Assembly (NCBI GenBank): GCA_007131465.1
Contig: SLQN01000130.1
Span: 1-6,579, forward strand
DNA: 6,579 nt
Direction: 5' to 3'
Source of the DNA: Paracoccaceae bacterium
GTDB lineage: Bacteria; Pseudomonadota; Alphaproteobacteria; Rhodobacterales; Rhodobacteraceae
In this document: positions 1 through 6,555 of the stretch, one piece after another
How the letters are laid out: the number at the start of each line of letters is the position of its first letter
Position numbering within the stretch: position 1 is the stretch's first letter
Translations under genes and position numbers: made by a program
Notes under the pieces: model-generated
The model's input: only the letters and a program-made list of their open reading frames with translations
Databases searched by the model: none
What the model was told of the DNA's origin: nothing

Positions 1-15
1 ATGGTCAGCTATCTT

Positions 16-1050
16 TCACAAGACCCGCCAATACAGCGGAAAACCGGGATCAAAAACTGTGACCGGGCCTGCGCCGGTTTCGATTCTGGCGGGGTAGGGG
101 ACTGGGGTATCGGTCTTTTCCAGCGTGATTGTCGCAGCGTTCACCGGCAAGCCGTAGAAGGCGGGACCATTGCGCGCGACGAAGCCTTCCAGACGATCAA
201 GCGCACCCGCCGCCTCGAACACATGCGCGAGGATGGACAGTGTGTTGGTTGCCGTGAAACAGCCCGCGCAGCCGCAGGCGGACAGTTTGGCGTCATCGGG
301 ATGCGGCGCGCTGTCCGTGCCCAGAAAGAAACGGACATCGCCGGATGTCGCAGCCTCCACCAGGGCCACGCGATGGGTTTCGCGCTTGGCCACCGGCAGG
401 CAGTAGTAATGCGGCCGGATGCCACCCACGAGGATATGATTGCGGTTGATGACCAGATGATGGGTCGTGATCGTCGCGCCCAGCCCCTCGGGCTGGCTGC
501 GCACATAGGCCACGGCATCGGCCGTGGTGATATGTTCCATCACCACGCGCAGGCCCGGGGTGCGGCGGCGGATCGGGTCCAGCACCCGGTCGATGAACAC
601 GGCCTCGCGGTCGAAGATGTCGATCTCCGGGTCCGTCACCTCGCCGTGGCACAGCAGGGGGATGCCCGCCTCTGCCATCGCATCCAGCACCCCGCGCACG
701 CGGTCGAAATCGCGCACACCGGACGCGGAATTCGTGGTCGCTCCGGCCGGATAGAGCTTTACTGCCGTGATGATCCCCGCCTGATGCGCGGCCACGACAT
801 CGGCGGGGTCGGTGGTTTCGGTCAGATAGAGCGTCATCAGCGGGGTGAACCCGTCCTCCGTTACCGCAAGGATACGGTGACGGTAGGCCGCAGCCTGATC
901 CCCCGTCACGACCGGCGGCACAAGGTTGGGCATGATGATCGCGCGGGCAAAATGCCGCGCACTTTCAGGCGCGATACCGGCCAGCATCGCACCATCGCGC
1001 AGGTGCAGATGCCAGTCATCGGGGCGGGGCAGAGTCAGGGTTCGGGTCAT
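16..1050 (-). CDS. pyrC: Dihydroorotase (PyrC, homodimeric class II type)
   Basis: Cytosolic zinc enzyme that interconverts N-carbamoyl-L-aspartate and L-dihydroorotate, step three of de novo UMP synthesis. The 344-aa protein aligns from memory with E. coli PyrC over its whole length. Visible features are [12 protein letters not shown] at residues 9-20 with metal ligands H14 and H16, the carbamylated lysine K98 in KLYP, H135 in CHGEV, H173 in MEHIT, catalytic D246 in GTDSAPH, and the conserved CGCAGCF at 259-265. No key residue is missing. Two in-frame ATGs compete, at 1056 and 1050. The AGGGA ribosome-binding sequence abuts the first but lies 6 nt before the second, so I chose 1050; the longer form would add only Met-Ser. 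The gene follows the unknown gene at 1089-2033 by 38 bp on the same strand and is probably co-transcribed with it. Its stop lies 15 bp from the window edge, and the next gene cannot be seen. Confidence 0.97.
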   Translation of the reverse strand: MTRTLTLPRPDDWHLHLRDGAMLAGIAPESARHFARAIIMPNLVPPVVTGDQAAAYRHRILAVTEDGFTPLMTLYLTETTDPADVVAAHQAGIITAVKLYPAGATTNSASGVRDFDRVRGVLDAMAEAGIPLLCHGEVTDPEIDIFDREAVFIDRVLDPIRRRTPGLRVVMEHITTADAVAYVRSQPEGLGATITTHHLVINRNHILVGGIRPHYYCLPVAKRETHRVALVEAATSGDVRFFLGTDSAPHPDDAKLSACGCAGCFTATNTLSILAHVFEAAGALDRLEGFVARNGPAFYGLPVNAATITLEKTDTPVPYPARIETGAGPVTVFDPGFPLYWRVL

Positions 1051-1056
1051 GGACAT

Positions 1057-1061
1057 TCCCT
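1057..1061 (-). promoter_or_regulatory. Ribosome-binding site deciding the pyrC start
   Basis: On the minus strand AGGGA is followed directly by ATG (1056), TCC, and a second ATG (1050). Zero spacing to the first ATG is unworkable for normal initiation, whereas 6 nt to the second is near ideal. This is the reason for preferring 1050 as the pyrC start. Confidence 0.6.
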
Positions 1062-1088
1062 ATAAGAGAATTAGCGCCCTGTTCCAGA

Positions 1089-2033
1089 TCAATTCGACGT
1101 CAGATCGTCCTGCGCAATATCCCCGGTCTCTGAAACTGTCTTGCGCGCGGACTGGTTGTCTTTCAGGCCAAGCGCGTGCCTGGCGGCGACGACAGTCAAT
1201 GCAGGGTGGTCGGATTGCGACAGGCGCTGCACAAGGGCTTGCAGATAGGCCGCATCCTGTCGCCTCTTGCGCATCAACTCGGCAAAGCGCAAGGGCGTCA
1301 ATCGCCCGCGCAATGTCACCTCGACCAGTCTGTCATAGACCCCGAGGCGTTCCAGCGCGGCAGCGGTGTCCGGCCCAAGAGCCGGACTGCGCAAGAGCGT
1401 CACGAGGGGAATACGGAATATGGTGGCGTGCATCGCATCAACGGCCTGCATGGGGTCATAGACCACAAACGCCTTGCGCAGCCCTTCCATCATCGCAGGC
1501 GCGAACCCGAAGCGGGTGCGGAAATCCAGACGACGCTGGCTCAGGAAGCGGCGGTCCCAGGGCGCTATTTCAGGATCGAGCGTGCTGACCGGCGCAATCG
1601 CCAGCACAGTCGCACCGGGCGCAGCAATACTGAAAGCACAGGCGGCATAGCCCCCGGACCCGGCACCGAAGAACAGGACGCGCCGGAAACCCTCGAAAAA
1701 GCTGGCATCGATCTGGGCGTCAAAGAAATCCAGCACTTCCTCGTCGCGGAAGAAGCGTTCGGCGGCCCGCGCCACGATCACAAGGCACGACCACCCGTGC
1801 CGTTGCGCGATGCGGAGCGCGCGCGGGCGCTGGTCATCGTGATTGGCGCGGATGTCTGCCGCGGCTTCGAAACTGACCAGCAGCGTGTCATCTCCATCCG
1901 CGAAAAAGGCGGCGTGATGCGCCCCCAGAGGCAGGAACATGCCAACTTCATCGCCGATCTCTTCAAGACGGGCCAACCACTCAGCCTCGGTTTGGGCCGT
2001 GTTGAGGTCTATCTCGTTGAACTCGGATGTCAT
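1089..2033 (-). CDS. Uncharacterised protein with alpha/beta-hydrolase-like elbow lacking the nucleophile serine
   Basis: Predicted 314-aa soluble protein with no signal peptide or membrane segment. I cannot assign a function. It resembles a Rhodobacterales family that I recall often being labelled 'phosphoadenosine phosphosulfate reductase', but no PP-loop (SGGxD-type) or C-terminal cysteine motif of that enzyme is present. Instead, hydrophobic strand VLFFG followed by GAGSGGYAACAF (about residues 119-134) resembles an alpha/beta-hydrolase turn of the GxSxGGYAA type, but with glycine (G125) at the usual nucleophile position and serine one residue later. Other blocks that look family-specific are LDPEIAPWDRRF (about 152-163) and VVYDPMQAVDAMHA (about 190-203). 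The C-terminus is polar and probably disordered. The start at 2033 is preferred over an in-frame ATG at 2150, because the extra codons would run through a 17-bp tandem duplication and a 20-bp palindrome that look non-coding. The AGAGG ribosome-binding candidate is 11 nt upstream, slightly far. Probably the first gene of a unit with pyrC. Confidence 0.8.
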   Translation of the reverse strand: MTSEFNEIDLNTAQTEAEWLARLEEIGDEVGMFLPLGAHHAAFFADGDDTLLVSFEAAADIRANHDDQRPRALRIAQRHGWSCLVIVARAAERFFRDEEVLDFFDAQIDASFFEGFRRVLFFGAGSGGYAACAFSIAAPGATVLAIAPVSTLDPEIAPWDRRFLSQRRLDFRTRFGFAPAMMEGLRKAFVVYDPMQAVDAMHATIFRIPLVTLLRSPALGPDTAAALERLGVYDRLVEVTLRGRLTPLRFAELMRKRRQDAAYLQALVQRLSQSDHPALTVVAARHALGLKDNQSARKTVSETGDIAQDDLTSN

Positions 2034-2034
2034 T

Positions 2035-2068
2035 GCTTGTGCTGCCTCTGAGCTTGTGCTGCCTCTGA
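2035..2068. repeat. Perfect tandem duplication, 2 x 17 bp
   Basis: The unit GCTTGTGCTGCCTCTGA occurs at 2035-2051 and again, with no mismatch and no gap, at 2052-2068. The proximal unit ends one base before the chosen start codon of the minus-strand gene at 1089-2033. On the coding strand each unit reads TCAGAGGCAGCACAAGC and so carries one AGAGG ribosome-binding-like core, 11 nt and 28 nt from the ATG. The 17-bp unit is not a multiple of three, which argues that this sequence is untranslated leader. Confidence 0.9.
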
Positions 2069-2074
2069 AAGTCA

Positions 2075-2094
2075 CGTCCAATCCGGATTGGACG
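2075..2094. promoter_or_regulatory. Perfect 20-bp palindrome, candidate operator
   Basis: Left arm CGTCCAATCC and right arm GGATTGGACG are exact reverse complements with no spacer. It lies 41 bp upstream of the start codon of the minus-strand gene. Perfect dyad symmetry with no loop favours a dimeric repressor or activator site; as RNA it could also fold into an 8-bp stem with a CCGG loop. No T-tract follows on either strand, so a terminator is unlikely. The binding protein cannot be named. Confidence 0.5.
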
Positions 2095-2367
2095 GAGCAA
2101 ACCCTGTCTCTACGCCAGCCTACCCCAGCATGCGCGTTGCGCAAGGGCAACCGCTCAGGCGTTCATGATTAATCGCTGCAAGCCCGGATATCGGTTTCCA
2201 TGCCAAAACTAAAGACCCGATCCTGCAAGGATTGTCCGCGACACATGGTACTGCGGGGTCAAGCAGCGGATCGCGGTCAGAATGCGAACACGCAACAATC
2301 TTCGCTGTCCATCCGGGACGGCACCGGTGTTTCAGCGGCCATTTTGCGAACGGCGGCATGAAATAAT

Positions 2368-2388
2368 CCCGCAACATCTTGTTGCGGG
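2368..2388. promoter_or_regulatory. Perfect inverted repeat (9-bp arms, 3-bp spacer) upstream of exported protein gene
   Basis: CCCGCAACA and TGTTGCGGG are exact reverse complements around TCT. The repeat ends 50 bp before the start codon of the plus-strand gene at 2439 and overlaps a possible -35 element (2379-2384), which would suit a repressor operator. As RNA on the plus strand it would be a strong leader hairpin. On the minus strand it is followed by ATTATTTC, so a weak terminator is an alternative, but no minus-strand gene lies upstream for it to end. Confidence 0.5.
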
Positions 2389-2407
2389 GGGCATGCGGCT
2401 GCATACT
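2379..2407 (+). promoter_or_regulatory. Possible promoter for the exported protein gene
   Basis: TTGTTG (2379-2384) and CATACT (2402-2407) are separated by 17 bp, matching the sigma70 boxes at three and four of six positions. Transcription would begin near 2414, giving a leader of about 25 nt before the ATG at 2439. The match is modest and rests partly on position and on the overlap with the inverted repeat. Confidence 0.3.
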
Positions 2408-2438
2408 CTCGCCGGAAAGCAAAACGCAGGGGGACAAC

Positions 2439-3440
2439 ATGGGGCAGGCGTTGGGTCCGAGGTGCGCGGCGATGCTGATGCTGGTCGGCGTTGCGATGCT
2501 GGTCACATTCGCCCCAGCCCTGTCGGCCGATTTGCCCGGAAGCGATGACCCCGATTTCGCGGCAGCGCTTGATCTGTGGTTGCAGGGCGATGATCTTGAT
2601 GCGCTGCAACAGATGACCGAACTCGCCCATTCCAGCAATACATCGGCGCAGATCCTGCTGGCGCTGATCGACAAGACATCCGCGCTGCCTGGCCCGGACC
2701 TGGCGGGGCTTTCGCGCGCAGACCGGATTGCGCTGCTGCGTGATTCGGGTGGGATTTCGGGCCGGAACTGGATGCACGCGGCAGCGCAAAACAGTGCTCT
2801 GGCGCATACCTGGCTGGCGCTTTGGCAGATGGAGGGGGGCGCGGAACTTGGCCGGCGCTTTGCCTGGCTTAGCGAACCCCGCGCCACGCGCGAGGCCTTG
2901 CTGACGGTTGTGTCGCGCACCGAAGCGGGGTTTCCGGCCGGGATCAGGGCACAGGACTGGTATCCCGCCAGTCTTGGCTACCTGACCGAAGACAGGGTGG
3001 TCACCCCGGCTGACTTGGCCCATCTGCCTCAGAATCATCCCCTTCAGGCGCTTGTCGGTCCACCGCTTTCAGTGACGCAAACGCGAGACTGGCTTGCCAT
3101 CGACCAACTCGCAGCGCCCTTGCGGTTTGCCTGCGACAGCCAATGTCCCGAAACACGCGACGACTGTATCGCGGCGCTTTATCATGCGGTTGGGGGCTAT
3201 TCTGCCCTGCTGGTCATGGGAAGCCCGGTCGCCAGCCTGATTTCGGATGATGATTTTGTCAAAAGCCCGCGCGGCATAGGGTCCGTCGCGCGGCGGATCA
3301 TGTTGCGGCATTCGGCCCGCACGCGGATGACACTGTTGCGCAAACTTGCCGATCTGGATCAGTGTGCCGCAAGCTGGCTGGAGGCCGAGTTCAAGCGCTA
3401 TTCGCCCCCAAAACGCTCTACTCCGACAGAAGCGAACTGA
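2439..3440 (+). CDS. Exported protein of unknown function with four cysteines
   Basis: Predicted 333-aa protein that I do not recognise. It begins with a Sec-type signal peptide: a short basic-containing N-terminus, a hydrophobic stretch at about residues 11-24 (AMLMLVGVAMLVTF), and likely cleavage after A27 (APA) or A30 (ALSA), leaving a periplasmic protein starting near DLPGSDD. The mature part seems mainly helical. Residues about 40-80 (LDLWLQGDDLDALQQMTELA, then SAQILLALID) and 111-130 have the alanine/leucine-rich look of Sel1/TPR-like helical pairs, though no clean repeat can be counted. Four cysteines, three clustered (C232, C236, C243) plus C309, could form two disulfides. The ATG at 2439 is chosen because AGGGGGA (2428-2434) precedes it and the signal peptide starts there. 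It is divergent from the unknown gene at 1089-2033 and convergent with rsmA, with 10 bp between stops, so it is probably monocistronic. Confidence 0.85.
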   Translation: MGQALGPRCAAMLMLVGVAMLVTFAPALSADLPGSDDPDFAAALDLWLQGDDLDALQQMTELAHSSNTSAQILLALIDKTSALPGPDLAGLSRADRIALLRDSGGISGRNWMHAAAQNSALAHTWLALWQMEGGAELGRRFAWLSEPRATREALLTVVSRTEAGFPAGIRAQDWYPASLGYLTEDRVVTPADLAHLPQNHPLQALVGPPLSVTQTRDWLAIDQLAAPLRFACDSQCPETRDDCIAALYHAVGGYSALLVMGSPVASLISDDDFVKSPRGIGSVARRIMLRHSARTRMTLLRKLADLDQCAASWLEAEFKRYSPPKRSTPTEAN

Positions 3441-3450
3441 CGCCCCGCTG

Positions 3451-4293
3451 TCACCTGCTATCGCCCTTCAGCGCCCGCGCCAGCCTGCACCAGGCCTCCA
3501 GTCCGATTTCCTCGGCACGGGCCGTGGGCGCAATCCCTGCGGCAAGCAGCATGGCTTCGATCTGCGGATGCAGACCACGCAAGGCCGCGCGCAGCATCTT
3601 GCGGCGCTGGTTAAATCCAGCCGCAACCACACGTTCCAGCGTCGCGGCATCCGCCGGGAAGCGCGGTGCGGCCAGCCGGGTGATATGGACCACGGCAGAA
3701 CTGACCTTGGGCGGCGGGGTGAAGGCTTCGGGCGGCAGGCTCAGCACGATCTGCGGATTCGCGCGCCACTGCACCATCAGCGCGAGCCGCCCATAGGCCT
3801 TTGCTCCGGGACGCGCCACGATCCGTTCGGCCACTTCACGCTGGAACATCAACGTCAGGCTGTCCCAGAAGGGCGGCCATGTCGCGGGCGTCATCCAGCG
3901 GATCAGAAGTTCGGTCCCGACATTGTAGGGCAGGTTGGAGACAACCTTGACCGGGGGCGTCAGATGCTCCAGCGGATCAAGGGCCAAAGCGTCCCCGGCG
4001 ATGACCTGCAATCGGCCCGGATAGGCGGTGGAAATCTCGGCCAGCGCAGGCAGGCACCGGGTGTCCTTTTCAATCGCCAGCACACGCCGCGCCCCTTCCG
4101 CCAGCAGCCCGCGCGTCAGCCCGCCGGGGCCGGGGCCGACTTCCAGCACATCGGCCCCCCGCAGATCACCCGCTGCGCGCGCGATGCGCGCCGTCAGGTT
4201 CAGATCCAGCAGGAAATTCTGCCCGAAGCTTTTCTTCGCGCGCAAGTCATGGCTGCGGATCACGTCGCGCAGGGGGGGTAGGCTGTCGATCAT
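3451..4293 (-). CDS. rsmA: 16S rRNA (adenine1518-N6/adenine1519-N6)-dimethyltransferase
   Basis: SAM-dependent enzyme (KsgA) that dimethylates two adjacent adenines in helix 45 of 16S rRNA, a late step in 30S assembly. The 280-aa protein has the family's normal length. Visible motifs are KSFGQNFL (21-28), SAM-binding motif [11 protein letters not shown] (51-60), acidic E75 at the end of motif II (AIEKD), GDAL (100-103), the catalytic motif IV NLPYN (120-124), FQREVAERI (150-158), [12 protein letters not shown] (191-202) and FNQRRKMLR (227-235). All look intact. Its ATG overlaps the pdxA stop as ATGA (4290-4293), which implies translational coupling; pdxA-rsmA adjacency is also seen in E. coli. 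It ends 10 bp from the stop of the convergent exported-protein gene, with no obvious hairpin terminator between them. Confidence 0.98.
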   Translation of the reverse strand: MIDSLPPLRDVIRSHDLRAKKSFGQNFLLDLNLTARIARAAGDLRGADVLEVGPGPGGLTRGLLAEGARRVLAIEKDTRCLPALAEISTAYPGRLQVIAGDALALDPLEHLTPPVKVVSNLPYNVGTELLIRWMTPATWPPFWDSLTLMFQREVAERIVARPGAKAYGRLALMVQWRANPQIVLSLPPEAFTPPPKVSSAVVHITRLAAPRFPADAATLERVVAAGFNQRRKMLRAALRGLHPQIEAMLLAAGIAPTARAEEIGLEAWCRLARALKGDSR

Positions 4294-5255
4294 CCGCGCC
4301 GCCCGGCCATATCAGCTGCCATCCGCAGCGCCGCAATCAGCGAGGACGGGTCGGCTACGCCCTTGCCCGCAATATCATAGGCGGTGCCGTGATCGGGCGA
4401 GGTGCGGATGAACGGCAGGCCCAGTGTCACGTTCACGCCGCCTGCGAAATCGATTGTCTTGATCGGGATCAGCGCCTGATCGTGATACATGCAGACCGCC
4501 GCGTCATACTGCGCGCGAGCGGCGGGATGGAACATCGTATCGGCGGGCAGGGGGCCTGTCAGTGCCATCCCCTCGGCCCGCAGGCGCGCCAGGACAGGCG
4601 CTATTGTATCTTGCTCCTCCGCGCCCATCGTGCCGCTTTCGCCTGCATGCGGGTTCAGCCCCGCAACGGCAAGACGCGGCGCGGCAATCCCGAAATCGCG
4701 CTGCAATCCGGCATGGGTGATGCGCAGGCTCTGTTCCAGCAGCGCGGGCGTCAAAGCGCGCGCGACGTGGGCAAGGGGAATATGGATCGTCACAGGCACA
4801 ACCCGCAACTGCTCGCAGGCCAGCATCATCACGACAGGCACACCGCCAGCAAGGTCTGCCAGATACTCGGTATGGCCGGGAAAGGCGAAGCCCGCGCCCG
4901 CCTTCAGCGCGGCCTTGTTGATGGGGCAGGTCACCAGCCCCGACGCCGCGCCTGCCTGCACCAGCGCGACGCCGCGCGCAATGCAGGCAATGATCGCAGG
5001 CGCATTCGCGGGGTCCGGGGCGCCATGTCGGGCTTGTGCCGGGAACGGGTGCGGCAGGACCGGCAGCGAATCGGCAGGCACAGTATCCGCCGCTGCCGGG
5101 GTGTCGATTTCCTGCCATTGCGTCCCCGCAGGCAGATGCGCCGGGTCGCCGATCCAGCAAAAGGGATTATCCCGCCCAAGCGCCTTGCGCGCCCGCACGG
5201 CAATCTCCGGGCCAATCCCGGACGGGTCGCCACAACTCATCACCAGTGGCTTCAT
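4290..5255 (-). CDS. pdxA: 4-hydroxythreonine-4-phosphate dehydrogenase
   Basis: Cytosolic NAD(P)-dependent enzyme that oxidises 4-phosphohydroxy-L-threonine; the product decarboxylates to 3-amino-1-hydroxyacetone phosphate, which PdxJ uses to make pyridoxine 5'-phosphate (the DXP-dependent vitamin B6 route). The 321-aa protein is close to E. coli PdxA (about 329). It starts with [12 protein letters not shown] (7-18). The substrate pair H128-T129 (PGHTEY) and the metal-site histidines H158 (TIHIP), H203 (NPHAGE) and H258 (MYHDQ), with D239, all sit at a constant offset of 8 from the E. coli positions as I remember them. The C-terminal [14 protein letters not shown] block (286-299) is conserved. 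The ATG at 5255 is chosen because the family N-terminus begins there and AAGGGA lies 9 nt upstream. The frame stays open upstream into mnmA, but that sequence is not PdxA-like. Overlaps rsmA by 4 nt. Confidence 0.97.
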   Translation of the reverse strand: MKPLVMSCGDPSGIGPEIAVRARKALGRDNPFCWIGDPAHLPAGTQWQEIDTPAAADTVPADSLPVLPHPFPAQARHGAPDPANAPAIIACIARGVALVQAGAASGLVTCPINKAALKAGAGFAFPGHTEYLADLAGGVPVVMMLACEQLRVVPVTIHIPLAHVARALTPALLEQSLRITHAGLQRDFGIAAPRLAVAGLNPHAGESGTMGAEEQDTIAPVLARLRAEGMALTGPLPADTMFHPAARAQYDAAVCMYHDQALIPIKTIDFAGGVNVTLGLPFIRTSPDHGTAYDIAGKGVADPSSLIAALRMAADMAGRRG

Positions 5256-5307
5256 CCTGCCTTGTCCCTTACCGTTCCATGCTGTCCCAGATAGGCCGGG
5301 GGATGAA

Positions 5308-5330
5308 CTGGCCGCAAGCCCAAAGGCCAG
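5308..5330 (-). other. Small inverted repeat between mnmA and pdxA
   Basis: CTGGCC and GGCCAG form a perfect 6-bp stem around an 11-nt loop, 12 bp downstream of the mnmA stop. No T-run follows on the minus strand, so it is at best a weak pause or RNA-processing element rather than a clear terminator, leaving read-through from mnmA into pdxA likely. A chance repeat is possible. Confidence 0.25.
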
Positions 5331-5341
5331 GGCGGGCCACG

Positions 5342-6484
5342 TCAGGCGCGGCCCTTCCAGATCCAGCCACCGCCAAGCACGCGCGCGCCATCTGGCGCAT
5401 AGAAGACGCAGGCCTGGCCGGGGCTGACCCCTTCTTCGGGTGTCAGCAATTCGACTTCGGCCTCGGTATCCGACAAGGGCCGGATAATCGCGGGCGCGGG
5501 CGGGCGGGTCGAGCGCAGCTTGACCTCCAGTTCCCATTCCGGGCGCGACCCGAAAGGGGCATCGCCCAGCCAGTTGATTTCACGCACTGGCACGGTCCGC
5601 GTGGCCAGCGCGGCCTTGGGTCCCACGATCACGCGGCGCGCCTCCGGATCCAGCCGCACAACATATAGCGGGTCGGCCAGTCCCCCGATGCCCAGCCCCT
5701 TGCGTTGGCCGATCGTATAATGAATGACGCCCCGGTGCGCGCCCAGCACGCGGCCTTCCAGATCGACAATCTCGCCGGGGTCGGCCGCACCCGGGCGCAG
5801 TTTCTCGATAACGCGTGCATAATTTCCGTCTGGCACGAAACAGATATCCTGGCTGTCGGGCTTGTCGGCCACACTCAGCCCGTGCCGCGCAGCCAGTGCG
5901 CGGGTTTCAGCCTTGGTTGCCAGATGGCCCAGAGGAAAGCGCAGATAGTCGAGTTGTGCGCGCGTGGTCGAGAACAGGAAATAACTCTGGTCGCGCACGG
6001 GGTCGGCTGCGACATGCAGTTCCGGCCCTTGCAGCCCCATCTTGCGCTGGATGTAATGCCCGGTCGCCATGCAATCCGCGCCCAGATCGCGCGCGGTTTC
6101 CAGAAGGTCGCGGAACTTCACGCGTTCATTGCAGCGAATGCAGGGGACTGGGGTCGCACCCGCCAGATAGGCGTCGGCGAAGTCATCAATCACCGAATCG
6201 CGGAAATGCGATTCATAATCCAGAACGTAGTGCGGAAAGCCCATTGCCTCGGCCACGCGGCGCGCATCGTGGATGTCACGACCGGCGCAGCAAGCCCCTT
6301 TCTTCGCCAACGCCGCGCCATGGTCATATAGTTGCAAGGTCACGCCGACCACGTCATAGCCCTCGGCTGCCAGTTCGGCGGCCACGACCGAACTGTCCAC
6401 GCCACCGGACATCGCGACGACAACCCGCGTCTCGGCCGGGGGCTTGGCGATGCCAAGCGAATTCAGGGGCGGGTCATAGGGCAT
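5342..6484 (-). CDS. mnmA: tRNA 2-thiouridine(34) synthase
   Basis: MnmA (TrmU) uses ATP to adenylate wobble U34 of tRNA-Lys, -Glu and -Gln and replaces O2 with sulfur delivered by the IscS relay. The 380-aa protein has the PP-loop SGGVDSS (26-32), GHY (142-144), the VRDQSYFL block (163-170), catalytic C118 in PCIRCNE, and the second catalytic cysteine C215 in SQDICF. The central tRNA-binding part includes [14 protein letters not shown] (255-268), and a C-terminal beta-barrel domain ends in GGGWI. An extra cysteine, C115, gives a CxxC at 115-118. The roughly 20-residue N-terminal extension before [10 protein letters not shown] is typical of alphaproteobacterial forms. The start at 6484 has GGAGAG (6490-6495) 5 nt upstream. 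It is the first visible gene of the minus-strand mnmA-pdxA-rsmA group and has its own promoter. Confidence 0.98.
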   Translation of the reverse strand: MPYDPPLNSLGIAKPPAETRVVVAMSGGVDSSVVAAELAAEGYDVVGVTLQLYDHGAALAKKGACCAGRDIHDARRVAEAMGFPHYVLDYESHFRDSVIDDFADAYLAGATPVPCIRCNERVKFRDLLETARDLGADCMATGHYIQRKMGLQGPELHVAADPVRDQSYFLFSTTRAQLDYLRFPLGHLATKAETRALAARHGLSVADKPDSQDICFVPDGNYARVIEKLRPGAADPGEIVDLEGRVLGAHRGVIHYTIGQRKGLGIGGLADPLYVVRLDPEARRVIVGPKAALATRTVPVREINWLGDAPFGSRPEWELEVKLRSTRPPAPAIIRPLSDTEAEVELLTPEEGVSPGQACVFYAPDGARVLGGGWIWKGRA

Positions 6485-6509
6485 CGCATCTCTCCGGAGG
6501 ATCGCGAGA

Positions 6510-6537
6510 AATATAAGAAAATCCTCCGCATTCTCAA
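6510..6537 (-). promoter_or_regulatory. Sigma70-type promoter of mnmA
   Basis: On the minus strand TTGAGA (6537-6532) and TATATT (6515-6510), each matching five of six consensus bases, are separated by 16 bp. Transcription would begin near 6503, giving a leader of about 20 nt that includes the GGAGAG ribosome-binding site. It is probably also the main promoter for pdxA-rsmA downstream. Confidence 0.6.
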
Positions 6538-6555
6538 GGGCAGAGGCACCGCTCA

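Larger units (their letters stand above)
2034..2438. other. Divergent intergenic control region, 405 bp
   Basis: Non-coding stretch between the two divergently transcribed genes of unknown function. It is more AT-mixed than its flanks and holds no credible small gene: the short open frames have no ribosome-binding site or recognisable protein. It contains a 17-bp tandem duplication (2035-2068), a 20-bp palindrome (2075-2094), the 8-bp palindrome TTGCGCAA (2137-2144) inside a small GTTGC/GCAAC inverted repeat (2136-2151), and a 21-bp inverted repeat (2368-2388). The part from about 2152 to 2367 shows nothing else that I recognise, apart from a short ATCCT/AGGAT inverted repeat near 2220. I could not find a convincing minus-strand promoter here. 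Confidence 0.7.

Noticed and set aside
1..1065. 354-codon open frame on the plus strand
   Set aside because: It is antisense to pyrC. The reverse-strand protein matches dihydroorotase with all active-site residues, and the plus-strand translation is Arg/His/Gly-rich with no recognisable domain, as expected for a high-GC shadow frame.
1089..2033. Naming the protein phosphoadenosine phosphosulfate reductase
   Set aside because: The PP-loop and redox-active cysteine motif of that enzyme are absent, so the label would be misleading.
1176..2051. Long plus-strand open frame opposite the minus-strand unknown gene
   Set aside because: Low-complexity, Arg/Gln/Gly-rich translation with no ribosome-binding site. 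The opposite strand has a coherent protein with family-like blocks.
2034..2150. N-terminal extension of the minus-strand unknown gene to an ATG at 2150
   Set aside because: The extension would translate a 17-bp tandem duplication (not a multiple of three) and a perfect palindrome, and its sequence does not look like a structured domain.
2152..2367. Possible tRNA, small RNA or short gene in the middle of the intergenic region
   Set aside because: No cloverleaf, no hairpin with a T-run and no open frame with a ribosome-binding site could be found by eye.
2379..2438. TTG start giving 20 extra residues to the exported protein
   Set aside because: It lies within the inverted repeat and has no ribosome-binding site. 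The ATG at 2439 has AGGGGGA before it and begins a well-formed signal peptide.
2120..3038. Minus-strand open frames of about 250-266 codons opposite the exported-protein gene
   Set aside because: They are Arg/Ser/Pro-rich with no domain and no promoter or ribosome-binding site. The plus-strand frame has a signal peptide and good start context.
3346..4281. Plus-strand open frame of 311 codons opposite rsmA
   Set aside because: Antisense shadow of a complete rsmA; it also begins inside the exported-protein gene in another frame.
4389..5427. Two long plus-strand open frames opposite pdxA
   Set aside because: Both are shadows of intact pdxA, with compositionally biased translations.
5256..5537. 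N-terminal extension of pdxA into the mnmA coding region
   Set aside because: The frame is open, but the extra 94 residues overlap mnmA, are not PdxA-like, and the ATG at 5255 has a suitable ribosome-binding site and the family's N-terminus.
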